This document shows positions 1-8,286 of a stretch of DNA of 64,000 nucleotides, one piece after another. The stretch is from Rheinheimera sp. SA_1 (GTDB lineage: Bacteria; Pseudomonadota; Gammaproteobacteria; Enterobacterales; Alteromonadaceae). The position numbers were made by a program, and so were the translations under genes. Location: positions 1 to 64,000 of the forward strand of contig NZ_LXWK01000015.1 of the NCBI RefSeq assembly GCF_001669775.1, read 5' to 3'. Below the pieces are notes generated by a model. That model was not told the origin of the DNA. It ran no database searches and saw only the letters and a program-made list of their open reading frames with translations. Every line of letters begins with the position of its first letter. Position 1 is the first letter of the stretch.

Positions 1-56
1 TCAGCTTGTTTAAGGATTGCCATGATTTGGCTATCGGTGAATTTTGATGTTTTCAT
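1..56 (-). CDS. IS3-family transposase OrfA, N-terminal fragment (runs off window)
   Basis: The start codon is at 54-56 on the minus strand, preceded by GGAGATTC, a plausible ribosome-binding site. The first residues read MKTSKFTDSQIMAILKQA, the typical beginning of the small helix-turn-helix protein (OrfA) of IS3-family elements, which binds the terminal repeats and is fused to the DDE catalytic OrfB by frameshifting. Only 18-19 codons are inside the window, so nothing can be said about whether the element is intact. The family call rests on resemblance of this short stretch. Confidence 0.6.
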   Translation of the reverse strand, partial: MKTSKFTDSQIMAILKQA

Positions 57-130
57 AGTGAATCTCCTGCGTTTATGTTACGAGAAAATTCTACTTTTGA
101 CGTCAGTTAATTTGAGGGGGGATTACCCCC
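1..130 (-). mobile_element. IS3-family insertion sequence, 5' end only
   Basis: Read on the minus strand, the first 56 bases encode the start of an IS3-type OrfA. The next roughly 70 bases are a leader and terminal region that includes a run of G/C next to the receptor gene. Receptor homology on the plus strand begins abruptly at about 131-139, so the element end must lie around 110-138; I cannot fix the exact terminal base or a target duplication because the rest of the element is outside the window. Family membership is inferred from the OrfA start only. The insertion has removed the promoter, signal peptide and TonB box of the receptor gene. Confidence 0.6.
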
Positions 131-2238
131 GGCTGCAACCTTCTATCCAGTTGATTTCATCCAATCCGCGCAATACTGCGGTGACTATTCGTGGCCTGGG
201 GAGCGTGATTGGCCTGACCAATGACGGTCTGGAATCTGGTGTTGGTTTTTATGTCGATGACGTCTATTACGCTCGTCCAGGCTCAGCCATGGTTGACTTG
301 TTAGATATCGAACGGGTCGAAGTATTACGTGGCCCACAAGGCACGCTTTTTGGTAAAAACACCACGGCTGGTGCATTAAACTTATCGACCGCGGCGCCGA
401 CTTTTACCCCGGAAGGTAAAGCCGAACTTACCCTTGGTGAAGATGGTTATACCCAGGGTAAAGCCATTATTTCAGGTGCCTTAGTGGCAGATAAAGTTGC
501 CGGTCGTTTGGCAGTGTCAAGCACCCGTCGTGACGGGACAGTGAAAAACGTCACCAACGGCGCTAAGCAAAACGATACCAATAGTCAGGCACTGCGTGGT
601 CAATTATTGATCGAAGCCTCGCCTGTAGTGAAAATTAAACTTTCCGCTGATTACGCTTATCAGGATCCAAATGCCAATACCCAGGTATTTGTGCGGTATG
701 GCGCCACTAAACGCTCGGCGGCCTCGCAGTTCCCGGCTTTGGCGACAGCGCTCAATTACAAGGTCGCCAGTGAAAACCCTTATGATCGGTTAGTCGATGT
801 GAATTCGCCAATTCAGGCCCGGCAGATTTTAAAAGGCACCAGCGCTAAGGTTGATTGGGATCTTGGTGATTTTAGCTTCACCTCGATCAGTGCCATTCGC
901 GCCTGGGACTGGACACCACAAAACGACCGCGATTACACCGCGCTGGCGGTACGGACAAAATCGAATAACCCGTCACAACAAGACCAATGGAGTCAGGAAT
1001 TCCGCCTCTCTTCCAACGGCAGCAGCGATTTTGATTAGGTGGCCGGTTTATACGCCTTTAGTCAGGATGTTGAAACCCATGGCACTGAACAATGGGGTAA
1101 AGATGGCGCGCGTTGGTTGATTGGTGCCAATGTGCCTTCCAATCTGATCGATGGTTACACTTCAAATACTGACGTTTATACCAGTACTGATTCTTATGCA
1201 GCCTATGCCCAGGCCACCTGGCGCGTGACCGACGAGTTACGGATCACCCCGGGTGTGCGTTATACCAAAGAAGAAAAATCCGGTGACTTTACTCAAATTG
1301 CCAGTGGCGGTTTAGCGACCACAGAAGCGGCGTTGATCACAGCTAAACGTGGTATCGCCCGCGATCAGAAATATCAGGCCGACTTCTCTGACTCCAGCCC
1401 AACTGGCCAGCTGAATATTGCATACGACTTAGCCGAAGACCAACTGGTATATCTGAACTGGGCGCGTGGTTATAAATCTGGTGGTATCAACGCCGCTGGT
1501 ATTCCAACCGATGCTGCGGGCAACCCATCGCTGGTCAGTGCCACAGTGCAACCCGAGAAATCGACCACCATCGAAGCGGGTCTGAAAACCCAATGGCTGG
1601 ATCGGCGTTTAACGGCAAACTTCGCCATTTACGATACGCAAGTCACTGACTATCAAGCCAACGTAGTGGACGCAGGTCCGGGAGCTCTTCGTGGTTACCT
1701 GGCCAATATCGAAAAAGTCAGTGTCCGTGGTTTTGAATTTGACAGCCGCGCCCAGCTTGCTGACAACTGGTCAATCTATGCCACTTACGCTTATACCGAC
1801 GGTGAATATGATTCTTTCCGCAATGGCCCACCACCACTGGAAGAACTGGCATCTGGCACTTCAGCCTTTGATTTGTCAGGCCGGGCATTACCTGGCGTTT
1901 CGAAAAACGCCGGTTCAGTCGGCACCGAATATAGCTGGGGCGGTGTGGTGAGTGGCGTCACTGGCGAGTGGTACAGCGCTGCGGATCTAAGCTTCCGCTC
2001 AGATTGGAACTCAGATGCGTCGGTGTCGAAGTATCTGGTGGTCGAAGGGTCAACCTTAGTCAATTTGCGTCTTGGCTTTCGCACCGACAACGGCACTGAT
2101 GTATCACTGTATGCCCGCAATGCCTTCGACGAAGATCACCTGAGCTTTTTAAGTATTCAAGCAGGTAACTCTGGCGCTGTCTACGGCCACGTTGGTGACC
2201 CGCGTAATATCGGGATCCGGGTAAAGGCTGAGTTTTAA
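131..2238 (+). pseudogene. TonB-dependent receptor, 5'-truncated and interrupted by an in-frame TAG
   Basis: These are outer-membrane gated-channel proteins that take up siderophores or other large nutrients with TonB energy. The plug domain is recognisable (VEVLRGPQGTLFGKN at about 313-357), followed by a long beta-barrel and a C-terminal phenylalanine (VKAEF) that fits the outer-membrane assembly signal. There is no signal peptide or TonB box because an IS end sits where they should be. A TAG at 1036-1038 splits the barrel in one unchanged frame (FD-stop-VAGLYAF); the position is normally an aromatic, so TAT/TAC to TAG is the simplest origin. The substrate is unknown; the neighbouring sbp remnant hints at sulfur compounds, but this is inference. 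Two defects make function very unlikely. Confidence 0.85.
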
Positions 2239-2271
2239 GTAAGTTGCGCTAATCACTAAGTGTGAACAACA

Positions 2272-2300
2272 GCCCTGCGGCAAGACTGCAGGGCCTTTTT
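2272..2300 (+). terminator. Intrinsic terminator after the TonB receptor
   Basis: A 7-bp stem GCCCTGC (2272-2278) / GCAGGGC (2288-2294) with a 9-nt loop is followed by CTTTTT. It lies 33 bp downstream of the receptor stop codon. Confidence 0.75.
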
Positions 2301-2351
2301 AAACCCACTATTTTTAAACCGACTATTTTGTAAACCAACTATCTTATTAAC
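2301..2351 (+). repeat. Three degenerate copies of TAAACC-ACTAT
   Basis: Three near-identical short units (TAAACCCACTAT, TAAACCGACTAT, TAAACCAACTAT) separated by a few T-rich bases fill the gap between the terminator and the next start codon. They look like slippage or local duplication products; no protein-binding role is apparent. Confidence 0.6.
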
Positions 2352-2362
2352 CGGAGCACAGC

Positions 2363-2927
2363 ATGAGCAAGTCAGGTCATCCACTCAAATTAGCGACATT
2401 GATCCTGTCGCTCGGCGCCATCCTCGGCAGCAGTCTGCTGGCGAGCCAGGCCATCGCGAAAGACATCACTTTACTCAACGTATCCTACGATCCAACCCGC
2501 GAACTGTATCGTGATTACAACCAGGCTTTTGCCAAATACTATCTGGCAAAAACCGGCGATACCGTCAAGATTGACCAATCGCACGGCGGCTCCGGCAGTC
2601 AGTCACGTGCCATCATTGATGGATTAAAAGCAGATGTGGCTACTTTGGCATTGGCGGGTGATATCGAACCTATTTCCGCATCTGAATGCGCTGGATAACC
2701 TGTGTTTATCGCCGGTGGTGGCCAAAGGCGAAGCCCGCGCTGTCGTAGAAGCGCGCGCCCCGGCGGTGCAAAAAGGCAATGACAGCCTACGAAACTGGGT
2801 TAATAGTGAACTGGTGAAACTTGGTGAGGAAAAATTCCTGCATCAGCTGTATCAGCAATATCTGGCCCCAAACCTGGCGGCGGATACTAAACCAGAAAGC
2901 ATTATTGTCGAAGGTGGCCGCTGGTAA
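2363..2927 (+). pseudogene. Chimeric solute-binding-protein remnant (sbp start joined to another binding protein's end)
   Basis: From 2363 the frame encodes a signal peptide and the first part of the periplasmic sulfate-binding protein Sbp ([37 protein letters not shown]), matching the mature start of E. coli Sbp closely. Homology stops near 2665, the frame closes at 2698, and about 240 residues of a normal Sbp are absent. In another frame, about 2680-2927, the sequence ends with NSELVKLGEEKF and KPESIIVEGGRW, which resembles the C-terminus of family-3 (polar amino acid) binding proteins. The simplest reading is a deletion that joined two transport genes out of frame. The second assignment is weaker than the first. 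Confidence 0.7.
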
Positions 2928-2960
2928 GCTGCGGCTACTTTGTTGAAAATTCCATGCAAA

Positions 2961-2994
2961 GAAGCCGGGCGCTTGCCCGGCTTCGCTATTTTTT
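2961..2994 (+). terminator. Strong intrinsic terminator
   Basis: A perfect 10-bp stem GAAGCCGGGC / GCCCGGCTTC (2961-2970 / 2975-2984) has a GCTT tetraloop and is followed by GCTATTTTTT. It is placed to end the transcript of the binding-protein remnant. Confidence 0.85.
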
Positions 2995-3016
2995 GGTTTG
3001 CTATTTTAGTGGTGTT

Positions 3017-4360
3017 TTATGCTGTCTTTAACAATTGTGCCAGCAACTCACAGTCAATTTTTTGCTGCTCTGCGTAGTCCACACAAGCCTGGACTAATGC
3101 ATCCGCAGCTTTAGGCAAATACTTCACTAAGGTTTGCTCAAAACGAAACGAACGTCTGTCGCCTCTGCTGTGGGATAACGCCAGCGTACGGCCACAGGCC
3201 TCGGCATACTCTGCCAGTTCTTCACCCGGCGCTTTAGCCGCAAAACAAACATCTTCGGGGTCAACATCGACATTGGCATGATGCAGTGAGCGCACCAGAT
3301 AATGGGCGCCATTCCAATAATGCTCATCTAACACCAGATCTGGACGACGCTGCATTAATCGTTGGCAGTCCACCGTTAAATGGGCGGCATTTAAACGGTT
3401 CACCGGGCTTAAATCCGGGAAAAAATACAAAGGTGCAGAATCACGTTGTTGTTTGGCTTCAATCAGGTGACACAGCGCCAAATCGTTGTCACCACTGATT
3501 TCTGCTGGACCGACTAATAAATAGTATCGCTGCATATTGAGTGAACCGGTACCAGCACCCTGCCGGGTGACAATATCTAATATATCGTCACTGACATAAG
3601 GCCGGAACGTAAACTCGACTTCTTTATAAAGCTCCGGACTTAGGCGGCTGAATTTAACCGGGTCTTGTTTAAACTTCAGTGGCCGCGCTGATAAATCCGC
3701 TACTTTGGCCAGGGTACTTTTACGTAAAAAATCTTCGCCTTTGGCAGAACGTTTAATCGCTCTTTTCAGCACTGGCTTTAAAACATGGTTTTTCGGAAAA
3801 TCGTCCAGCACTGCATATCGAAGTTCTGGCTCGTCTATAATAGCCTGGCATTGCGCGGCATAAGCGGTTAAAAAACAGCGCACTGCAGCCACTGCATCTT
3901 TTGCTGTGACCACTTCTAAGGAGTCCAGTGTTAACGCTTCTTCATTGGCATACCGCAGCTGCTTTACCCCCTGGCAATAATCCGCTGCCAATAAAATACT
4001 GACAGCAAAACGGCTCCAGTCCCAGACTGCATGACCAACACAGGCGTCATCAAAGTCATTCGGAGCAAAAATGACCCGATCACCAGACGAACCTTCTTCG
4101 GTAAAAAAGCCAAAATTGGATAAATGGCAATCCCCTATCACTGTCGTCAATGGGATTTTGGTCGTTAATAGCTCTGGCAATTTCAGCACAGAGTTTTTGA
4201 TATCAGCATAAAACAGCCCGGAACTACCCCGTAAAAACCGGAATGGGTTCATTGCCATTTTCTGATGTTTAATCAGTAATGGATCGATGCCCGGGGCTAC
4301 CGCATCTGTACGTTTAAATTCCTGCTGTAATTGTTCAAGACGTTGTTGCAACTGCGGCAT
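3017..4360 (-). CDS. DUF2252 family protein
   Basis: A 447-residue member of the DUF2252 family (COG4320), which has a kinase-like fold resembling aminoglycoside phosphotransferases; no substrate is established. Visible family marks are NPFRFLRGSSGLFY (about residues 37-50), the loop GDCHLSNFGFF (about 77-87) and the metal-binding-like NDFDDACVGHAVWDWSRFAVS. Length and ends fit an intact gene. It starts with ATG at 4358-4360 and stands alone between a pseudogene and the RAYT region. The 647 bp upstream (4361-5007) hold only a gene fragment and REP-like repeats, so its promoter must lie in 4361-4580. The cellular role is unknown. Confidence 0.85.
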   Translation of the reverse strand: MPQLQQRLEQLQQEFKRTDAVAPGIDPLLIKHQKMAMNPFRFLRGSSGLFYADIKNSVLKLPELLTTKIPLTTVIGDCHLSNFGFFTEEGSSGDRVIFAPNDFDDACVGHAVWDWSRFAVSILLAADYCQGVKQLRYANEEALTLDSLEVVTAKDAVAAVRCFLTAYAAQCQAIIDEPELRYAVLDDFPKNHVLKPVLKRAIKRSAKGEDFLRKSTLAKVADLSARPLKFKQDPVKFSRLSPELYKEVEFTFRPYVSDDILDIVTRQGAGTGSLNMQRYYLLVGPAEISGDNDLALCHLIEAKQQRDSAPLYFFPDLSPVNRLNAAHLTVDCQRLMQRRPDLVLDEHYWNGAHYLVRSLHHANVDVDPEDVCFAAKAPGEELAEYAEACGRTLALSHSRGDRRSFRFEQTLVKYLPKAADALVQACVDYAEQQKIDCELLAQLLKTA

Positions 4361-4581
4361 AAGGTGCTCTTTTCACTTACTTTTAACTGAGTATTGTTCG
4401 CCTAGATAGTACGCTACCTCAGCCGGAAGTCGAAAGCGGTTCTGGCATGTATTTGTAACAAATCGCTACCGGTTCATTGAGTAATGGGTTTGCAGACTCA
4501 GTGGCTATATAACCCAGCTGAGTCGAATCAACGGTGCCTGCCTGATCAATAACTTTTGCTACGTCAAGCTGGTTTAGTATT

Positions 4582-4710
4582 TTAAAATGCTTGTTGCACG
4601 GTCCGGACTTGAAGTGTGCACCCTTCAGGGACTGCAAGATGTGTCCAAACCCAGTTGTGATGTTCAATGATCTGCTTCGCACTCAGATGTGGTCTGTCGC
4701 CTGTGGTGCG
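4582..4710 (-). pseudogene. Possible 3' end of an unidentified gene, cut by repeats
   Basis: On the minus strand a frame open from about 4710 to a TAA at 4582-4584 reads RPHLSAKQIIEHHNWVW followed by THLAVPEGCTLQVRTV and QQAF. It has protein-like composition and no upstream start, and it is cut where the REP-like repeat block begins (4708). I do not recognise the family. A different overlapping frame (4419-4682) is also open but less protein-like. The rest of 4361-4581 shows no gene. Confidence 0.3.
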
Positions 4711-4919
4711 TCAAAAGCCGGATAGCAAAAGCCGGACACCCACCCATTTCTAGAAACAGAGAAACTGGAAAAGCGTCAAAAGCCAGAGAAACTGGACACC
4801 CACCAACTGAGAAACCGGAGAAACCAGACACCCACAAATTTCTTTAAAGAGAAACTGGACACCCACCAACTGAGAAACCGGAGAAACCGGAGAAACCAGA
4901 CACCCACAAATTTCTTTAA
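4708..4919 (-). repeat. RAYT-linked REP-like tandem repeat block
   Basis: The block is built from GGTGGGTGTC plus TTTCTC / GGCTTTTGACGC motifs (minus-strand reading). GCGTCAAAAGCC occurs at 4708 and again at 4773. A 63-bp unit (4785-4847) is followed by a 72-bp near copy (4848-4919) that differs mainly by one extra 9-bp GGAGAAACC step; this step itself is iterated two and three times. The block sits directly upstream of a RAYT gene, and such transposases are known to be associated with REP/BIME repeats starting with GTGGG-like motifs. Confidence 0.75.
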
Positions 4920-5007
4920 TGGCAAGATAAACAGCATACGAACTTGACATTAACTTTTTTATTACCATTTTTAAAGCTACAGGATTTTTGATTGTCAGGA
5001 TGACGTC

Positions 5008-5979
5008 ATGCCAAAACCACGTAATCAGCAAATCAGCGTTACAGAAACACCTTACTACCACTTAGTTAGCCGCTGTGTCCGGCGTGCATTTTTATGTGGC
5101 ATTACAGAAGCTTATAACTTTGAACATCGCCGTGACTGGATACTTGAACGCCAGACATTACTTACACAGATGTTTGCCATCGACATCGCCGCATTCGCTC
5201 TTATGTCAAATCATTACCATCTGGTGGTCCGGGTCGATGCGGCAAAAGCGGCAAGTTGGAGTTATCAGGACATTGCTAACCGCTGGAAGTTTTTATTTCG
5301 GCTGCCTGTTTTGGTTGAACGTTATCTTAGCGGTAATTCAAGCGGAGTTATTGAAAGCCAAGTTACTGAAACTATTATTGAAAACTGGCGTACCAGACTC
5401 TGTGACATCAGCTGGTTTATGCGCTGCCTCAATGAACATATCGCCAGACGCGCCAACTTTGAAGACCGTTGTACTGGTCGATTCTGGGAAGGCCGCTTCA
5501 AATCACAGGCGCTACTGGACGAAAAAGCCCTGCTCACAGCAATGGCATATGTCGATTTAAACCCCATTCGCGCGCAGATTGCTTTAACACCAGAATCTTC
5601 AGACTACACCAGCATTCAGCAACGACTTGGCAAAGCCATACACTGTGCCTTTCATGGCAAGCTTTTGCCATTTGCCGGAGATAGCCATCAAGATAACGCT
5701 CAACACCATATTCCTTACCACTTTATTGATTATATTGAACTTATAGACTGGACCGGTCGCCAGATACGTGATGATAAGCGAGGTGCCGTCGACGCATCAG
5801 GACCACCTATTCTGGCTCGACTGGGAATTCCCGTTGATTGTTGGCTGCAAAATTGCCAACAACTTGAAATCATCTTTCACCAAGTGATTGGTTCCATCAA
5901 TTCGCTTAAACAATTCTGCAAGAAACTTGGTCGGCGCTGGCTTCACGGCCAAACCGCCTGCCAGCGAAGTTTTGGCTAA
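5008..5979 (+). CDS. REP-associated tyrosine transposase (RAYT, Y1_Tnp/IS200-like domain)
   Basis: A 323-residue single-strand DNA transposase of the kind thought to spread REP elements. The N-terminal half carries the HuH metal motif SNHYHLVV (about residues 67-74), preceded by the family start VTETPYYHLVSRCVRRAF. FWEGRFKSQ and YVDLNPIRA near residue 190 supply the conserved Tyr expected to act as nucleophile. Start ATG 5008 follows a weak purine stretch. It is flanked on the left by tandem GTGGGTGTC repeats and on the right by 38-bp duplications containing GGTGGGTGGCC. It lacks the paired terminal hairpins of a free IS200 element, so it is best seen as a domesticated RAYT with its repeat cluster. 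Confidence 0.85.
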   Translation: MPKPRNQQISVTETPYYHLVSRCVRRAFLCGITEAYNFEHRRDWILERQTLLTQMFAIDIAAFALMSNHYHLVVRVDAAKAASWSYQDIANRWKFLFRLPVLVERYLSGNSSGVIESQVTETIIENWRTRLCDISWFMRCLNEHIARRANFEDRCTGRFWEGRFKSQALLDEKALLTAMAYVDLNPIRAQIALTPESSDYTSIQQRLGKAIHCAFHGKLLPFAGDSHQDNAQHHIPYHFIDYIELIDWTGRQIRDDKRGAVDASGPPILARLGIPVDCWLQNCQQLEIIFHQVIGSINSLKQFCKKLGRRWLHGQTACQRSFG

Positions 5980-6163
5980 TCACTTCATTTTAATCAACCC
6001 ATTTATCTTCCGAACTGTGTGAGCATCGTACACAGCTGGGTACATTTTGGTTTTCCCCTGCCAAAGCACTGTTTCGACATCATATCAGACGGTTTACCCC
6101 TAAGAATTAGCCTGCAGATTGACCAATTCTTGTAGCAAAAATCAACGTGTAGGAACGCATTTT
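5980..6163. other. Gap after RAYT, no gene seen
   Basis: There is no convincing reading frame, RNA gene or terminator on either strand in this stretch. It is probably decayed or spacer sequence linking the transposase to the 38-bp duplications. Confidence 0.5.
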
Positions 6164-6260
6164 TATGGCTAGTTTAAAAAGGTGGGTGGCCTTTTATTAG
6201 TTATGGCTAGTTTAAAAAGGTGGGTGGCCTTTTATTAGTTTTATTAGCCGCCTTTTATTA
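6164..6260 (+). repeat. 38-bp direct duplication plus trailing short repeats
   Basis: Two exact 38-bp units (6164-6201 and 6202-6239), each containing GGTGGGTGGCC and CTTTTATTAG, are followed by further partial copies (TTTTATTAGCC twice up to 6263). The GGTGGGTG core resembles the motif in the block on the other side of the transposase gene, so the two repeat clusters may be related. Each unit happens to spell a short ATG-to-TAG peptide frame, which I regard as chance. Confidence 0.7.
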
Positions 6261-6353
6261 GCCATTGATGAAGTCAGTACACCAGCGACTGCTTCTTTCA
6301 TGTTGCTGGGTATTGCAGCCGTATTTTTACGCCGGCGACGTCGCAGTCATTGA
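6243..6353 (+). pseudogene. Orphan PEP-CTERM-type sorting signal (3' end of a lost gene)
   Basis: A frame ending at TGA 6351-6353 reads AIDEVSTPATASF, then a hydrophobic stretch MLLGIAAVF, then LRRRRRSH. A Pro-Ala-Thr motif, one membrane segment and a short arginine cluster at the very C-terminus are the signature of PEP-CTERM exosortase substrates. Upstream of about 6243 the frame runs into the 38-bp duplications and there is no start or body. It is therefore the tail of a surface-protein gene whose remainder was lost. The exosortase itself is not in the window. Confidence 0.55.
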
Positions 6354-6724
6354 TTGCAACGTCGGAATTAGGGTGATGAATTAACGAATAAATAAGCGGC
6401 AAAGTATATTTCCTCCCTGCCGCAGTTTAAAAATTAGTTTCTTCATTACCTATTTAAACTGCCACACGTACAAACCCACCGAGTCATCAAATGGCTGCCC
6501 ATTTTTCAATGAATGTACACCTGCCAGAATGACCTGCCAAAGGCCGTAAATATTCTGTCACCTCAGGCATTCCTTTACTGGCAATAATCCAGTGACCGAT
6601 TAAAATTCAACTGATGGTTTAAACATAACCACCAACAAACGGCAAGGATAGCGTCGGGCTGCTGCAGTCGATTACTCACCCAACTGCAGTGTCGTTGCCC
6701 TCATTTGAAACAAGGAATTTTGAT
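6354..6724. other. 371 bp without a recognised gene
   Basis: The stretch between the PEP-CTERM tail and the phosphatase gene has stops in all frames at short distances. No terminator with a clear T-tract was found. The ribosome-binding site AAGGA of the next gene lies at 6712-6716. An upstream in-frame GTG at 6689 is possible but lacks a good ribosome-binding site. Confidence 0.5.
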
Positions 6725-8179
6725 ATGGCGCTGCATGCCCCCTCTTACGGTCCGGTGCTCGGACTTACCACCGTGAACTCTGTCAGACTGATGGCTGGTA
6801 TCGACGACAGTACCGCCACAACACCCAAACTGAACTCCGGTTTTTTGCGTTTTAAAAAAACGTCCGATAGCAGGTGGAGCACTGCGAAGAAGTTTCGGTT
6901 TAATCATAATTTTTATTGGACCGGCGTGATTGAATTAACTGATCTCATGGCAGATACCGAATACAGCTATCAGCTTGGATATGATCCGAAAGATTCAGGT
7001 CTGGAACCTGCAGCTGCAGACTGGAAAAAAATCCCCGTGCACAGCTTTAAGACCCTGGCTTCGTCGCCAAAATCCGTGCACTTTTGTTTTGGTTCTTGCT
7101 TGCGTCAAGACGATGACGACGATCGGGTCGGAAAAGTACTGCACAACGTCAGTGCCTTGCATGCAGAGCGACCGCTGGATTTTATGTTGTGGATGGGCGA
7201 TCAGATTTACAACGACAAACTGCTGTTTTTAACCACCAACAATTCGTCCAGAGACGACTTTTTCAAGGTGTATAAACATTTTTTAAATAACCCTTACGTC
7301 AAACCGGTACTCGCCAATATTCCGAATTATATGGTGATGGACGACCATGAAATAGAAAACAGTTTTACCGATGGTGCTGCTGACTATGCCAATAGCGGTT
7401 TTTTCAGTTCAAAAACAAAAAATGAACGACTGATCAACGGCATCCTCGCCATGTATTGTTACCAGCTCAGTCATGGTCCAATTTACAGCAGTGTTGCCGA
7501 CCCAGACCAGCCAGGTGTCGCATTTATTAAAGGTCAGGCAGATAACCAGGTGCCGGTTCGCCATTATGCTGCCGTCACTTTGGGTGATGTAGGGTTGTTT
7601 CTGCTCGATTGCCGCAAAGAGCGCAGTAAGCATAAAGCACAGCTTATTTCGCAAACTCAGGAGAATGCACTGCTGACCTTCTTATCCGATCCACAGTATC
7701 GGGTGCGATTTGTAGTGTCTTCCGTGACCTTCTTAGCTGACGATGACAGCAGCAAAAAACGTGCAGACAACTGGAAAGGTGCGGCAGATCAAAGAAATAG
7801 GATCATCAGTCATCTTACGACCAATCAGATCCCAAATGTGTTTTTCTTGTCAGGTGATGTGCATTCGCATTTTGCAGCACGGTTGGAAATCAACAAAAAA
7901 CCCAGCAGTATTTATCAGTTGGTATCAGGCTCATTGTTCTGGCCAACTTCATTTATCATCGATCAAATCCGCTGGTTCCGCGACGATGTGATGTTTAAAG
8001 AACCTATATTTGGTTGCGATAAAAAAATCGTGCTCAGTAACCCACTCTCCGATATCGACACTGACTTTTTTGCCAGTAACGGTATTGGTTATGTTGCGGT
8101 TGAACAAAATGAGGTGTTGTTTCGGATCCTGAACGAAAAAGGCACCACCATGATTGAAGCCCGGCTGCCCTTGCAATAA
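6725..8179 (+). CDS. PhoD-like alkaline phosphatase / metallophosphoesterase
   Basis: A 484-residue enzyme of the PhoD family, which hydrolyses phosphate mono- or diesters with a Ca/Fe-type metal centre. Metal-site signatures appear in the right order: FGSCLRQDDDDD, MLWMGDQIYND, MVMDDHEIENSF and FFLSGDVHSHFAARL. An N-terminal Fn3-like domain typical of PhoD precedes the catalytic part (TVNSVRLMAG, then ELTDLMADTEYSYQLGYD). The chosen ATG has AAGGA eight bases upstream. No Sec or twin-arginine signal is visible, unusual for secreted PhoD and suggesting an intracellular member. The substrate is not predictable. The next gene lies about 100 bp downstream, so co-transcription is possible. Confidence 0.85.
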   Translation: MALHAPSYGPVLGLTTVNSVRLMAGIDDSTATTPKLNSGFLRFKKTSDSRWSTAKKFRFNHNFYWTGVIELTDLMADTEYSYQLGYDPKDSGLEPAAADWKKIPVHSFKTLASSPKSVHFCFGSCLRQDDDDDRVGKVLHNVSALHAERPLDFMLWMGDQIYNDKLLFLTTNNSSRDDFFKVYKHFLNNPYVKPVLANIPNYMVMDDHEIENSFTDGAADYANSGFFSSKTKNERLINGILAMYCYQLSHGPIYSSVADPDQPGVAFIKGQADNQVPVRHYAAVTLGDVGLFLLDCRKERSKHKAQLISQTQENALLTFLSDPQYRVRFVVSSVTFLADDDSSKKRADNWKGAADQRNRIISHLTTNQIPNVFFLSGDVHSHFAARLEINKKPSSIYQLVSGSLFWPTSFIIDQIRWFRDDVMFKEPIFGCDKKIVLSNPLSDIDTDFFASNGIGYVAVEQNEVLFRILNEKGTTMIEARLPLQ

Positions 8180-8246
8180 CATGCAAAGTTGTGGGTGATT
8201 CTGGTAAAAATGTCGCGAATTTACAAGACAGTCGCCGGCTTCAGTG

Positions 8247-8286
8247 CCAGACTCCGGACAGTGATGTTTATCTGGAGTCTGGTATG
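8247..8286 (+). promoter_or_regulatory. Hairpin burying the ribosome-binding site of the TlpA-like gene
   Basis: CCAGACTCC (8247-8255) is perfectly complementary to GGAGTCTGG (8274-8282), with an 18-nt loop. The GGAG at 8274-8277 is the only ribosome-binding site for ATG 8284, so the whole site is in the stem and the start codon is one base beyond it. This arrangement could hold translation off until the stem opens. A regulatory function is inferred. Confidence 0.5.

Noticed and set aside
1036-1038. TAG in the TonB receptor as a recoded (pyrrolysine or similar) codon
   Set aside because: No recoding machinery or signal is visible, the gene is also truncated by an IS, and a point change from a tyrosine codon explains it.
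4750-5061. 103-residue open frame over the REP-like repeats
   Set aside because: Its translation is simply the repeat units (KEICGCLVSPVS twice) and it overlaps the transposase start.
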